DNA of 64,000 nucleotides from Dromiciops gliroides (lineage: Eukaryota; Chordata; Mammalia; Microbiotheria; Microbiotheriidae). The stretch spans positions 545,448,711-545,512,710 of the forward strand of contig NC_057861.1 in assembly GCF_019393635.1 (NCBI RefSeq). Reading direction: 5' to 3'. Under the pieces are notes generated by a model. That model was given only the letters and a program-made list of their open reading frames with translations. It did not search any database and was not told where the DNA came from. Shown here piece by piece: positions 62,005 through 64,000 of the stretch. Positions within the stretch are counted from its first letter, which is position 1, and each line of letters begins with the position of its first letter. Position numbers and translations under genes: made by a program.

Positions 62005-62160
62005 TTGGTTCATAACTAAAAGGGACCTTAGAGGCCATTTATCTGATCCCCTTATTTTACAGAAGAAGAAAGTAAGGCACAGAGAAGTTAAGTGATTTCC
62101 CTAAAGTCCTATACTAAGTGGCAGTCATGTGACTCCAAATTCCAAGCTCTTTGCATTGAA
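62005..62160 (-). mobile_element. MIR/THER-type SINE relic
   Basis: CTTATTTTACAGAAGAAGAA and CACAGAGAAGTTAAGTGATT. A similar relic follows at 62530-62700. Confidence 0.5.
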
Positions 62161-62699
62161 GCTTTTTTGGCTCATTATGCACTTTAATTTTATTTGGAGC
62201 TTTCTCCTCCATTATAGGATTAGGGACTAGAACAAGGAAAATCAGGGGAAAGTCACTGACAAACATGGGAAGTCACAATTTGTCTTTGGTGGCTTCCTAT
62301 TTTTCATTTGTGATCCTCTTTCCCTTCTTCTGGTGTTCCCTACTGAGTCACCCCATCAGGTTCCTGAATAGAACTTAGGAAATGGATGATAATAATTTAG
62401 GGGGATATTCATCTCAGGGATATATGCCTTTCAGTAGAGGACTCTGTACCAAAGAGCCTTCAAGGGACAAAAGGTGAGTTTCTTATGGTAGGGTTCCAGT
62501 CCCAGGGACTGAGGGTAGAAGAGAGGAAAATATTGCTCATACAGTTAGAACTAGCAGGGACCTCAGAAGTCATTGAAATTAACCTCCTACTTTTTACAGA
62601 TAAAAACAACTGAGGCCCAGAAAAGTTAAATGATTTGTTCAATATCTCATAGGAATTAATGGCAGATTTTGAATCCAGTTCTTATGACACCAAATAAGA

Positions 62700-63594
62700 T
62701 ATTTTTCTTGCTACACTCATTCTACCTCCTTCGGGTCAGAGGAATTTTCCTGGAAGCCTCCATGCAACACAAGTGAGGTCATTTCCTCCTCCTCTGAGTC
62801 AGATTGGCTATAAGTACATAGTTGTGATTGAAAAAGTGATTTCTTCCTTCCTCAGAAAAAAATGTTTTCTGTGTGACCCTGGGCAAGTCATTGTCTCACC
62901 CCCTGCCCCCAGATGTTTTCTAGTCAGTTCCAACTTATGTAAGACCAGAGGAGGGTGGTCATGCAGGAGTTTGAAGGGCATCAGTATCATAGTAATGAAT
63001 TAAGAACCTTATATACCCAATTGGGTATAACTATGTACTCAAAATATAGAAAAAGACTAGAGAAGTTCATTAGGCTAATCTCAAGGAGAAAGTTGTGTGA
63101 ACTGTGGCATTCATTTCCCTTCTTTACCCTTACCTCTACCAAAGAAACATTTCAGAAAAGGAAAAAAAATAATTGCACTCTCAGAGGAGAGGGGGCTCTT
63201 CATTCATTGGCCCTCTGGAATGCAAGGACCGCTGGGAGACAGTGTTTATGTCTGCAAATAAATCTCATAGGAAAAAATCAAGAGCCACCAACCAACTCAA
63301 CATATTATCTGCTCTTCTTTCCATTAGGCTATTGTCTGTTTCCAGTCAAATGAGATTCCAAGCATTTATAGACTTAGCCCCAAAATGACTAGGTGAGTTG
63401 GTACTTCTCTTTGTCAAAAGATAACACAATCTATTGGAATGGACATTGGTAGAGGGGTACAGTAGAAAGACTGCTGACCCTGAAGGATCAGTTACTATGC
63501 CTGCGATGCCATAACTGTGAACCAGTTCACCTGGGTCCCACTCCTATCACTCCTTGGAAGTGGAGAATGTTGTATCCTCAGCACCTAAAACAGT
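62700..63594. other. Unassigned gene B intron
   Basis: No exon with ACSM similarity and no clear repeat seen. The upstream gene B exons must lie beyond 64000. Confidence 0.4.
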
Positions 63595-63839
63595 TTTGTT
63601 GTTCAGTGGTTTTTCAGTCATGTCTGACTCTCTGTGATCCCATTTAGGGTTTTCTTTGCAAGGATACCGGAGTGGTTTGTCATTTCCTTCTCCAGCTCAT
63701 TTTGTAGATGAAGAACTAAGGCAAACAGGATTAAGTGACTTGCCCAAGGTCACACAGCTAGTATCTGAGACTGTATTTGAGTTAATGTCTTCCAGATTCC
63801 AGGCCTGGCACTCTAGCCTCTGTACCACTTAGCTGTCCG
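63595..63839 (-). mobile_element. tRNA-derived SINE with RTE-like tail
   Basis: Full-length minus-strand copy in a gene B intron. Confidence 0.85.
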
Positions 63840-63924
63840 ATCTAGTACAATACCTGGCACTTAATAAGTGTTTGATGATTGAATAAGTCCCTTTAACTCT
63901 GGGTCTTAGCTTCTATCTCTTGGA

Positions 63925-64000
63925 AGGTGATATGATGTAGCAGGCAAGGAGTCAGAAAGATATAGATGGAAACCTCATCTCTGACACTGACTGACTGTGT
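63925..64000 (+). mobile_element. MIR SINE head, cut by window edge
   Basis: CAAGGAGTCAGAAAGATATA and GACACTGACTGACTGTGT. Confidence 0.5.

Overview
The window reads as nuclear DNA of a marsupial, probably Australasian. Short tRNA-derived SINEs of the marsupial WSINE type are dense, with about 23 copies. There are also longer tRNA-derived SINEs with an RTE/BovB-like tail, marsupial-type L1 elements, and old MIR, L2 and L3/CR1 relics. The species cannot be fixed from sequence alone. No CRISPR arrays, rRNA genes or functional tRNA genes were seen.

Two host genes are present, both on the minus strand and both members of the ACSM family (medium-chain acyl-CoA synthetases of the mitochondrial matrix). 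The first four coding exons of one gene (gene A) lie at 7447 to 1262, and the gene runs off the left edge. The last eight coding exons of a second gene (gene B) lie at 61803 to 49884, with its 5' half beyond the right edge. Exon phases and splice sites agree at every junction. The genes stand head to tail, B upstream of A, about 42.4 kb apart, as expected for the tandem ACSM cluster of mammals. The paralogue number (ACSM1/2/3/4/5) is not resolved.

The 42 kb between the genes is almost wholly repeats and relics. It holds: an L1 that has lost most of ORF2 (8.6-11.9 kb); an inverted L1 pair (13.0-14.0 kb); an L1 carrying an FKBP8 processed pseudogene (18.3-22.0 kb); an L3/CR1 relic (23.1-23.6 kb); an L1 split by an opposite-strand L1 (24.2-30.5 kb); class I retrovirus fossils (31.7-35.2 kb); a solo LTR (40.9-41.4 kb); and a second L1-in-L1 nest (46.8-49.6 kb).

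Beneath these insertions is an old tandem duplication. Three blocks occur twice in the same order A-B-C, A-B-C, with the junction near 31330 and the units at 16239-31330 and 31330-37635. A (CTT)n tract has grown in only one copy of block C.

The introns of gene B carry a 500 bp pyrimidine tract, a CAT-rich tract, compound microsatellites and several SINEs. I found no convincing new gene system. The most unusual items are the split tandem duplication, the nearly open FKBP8 retrocopy and the nested L1s.
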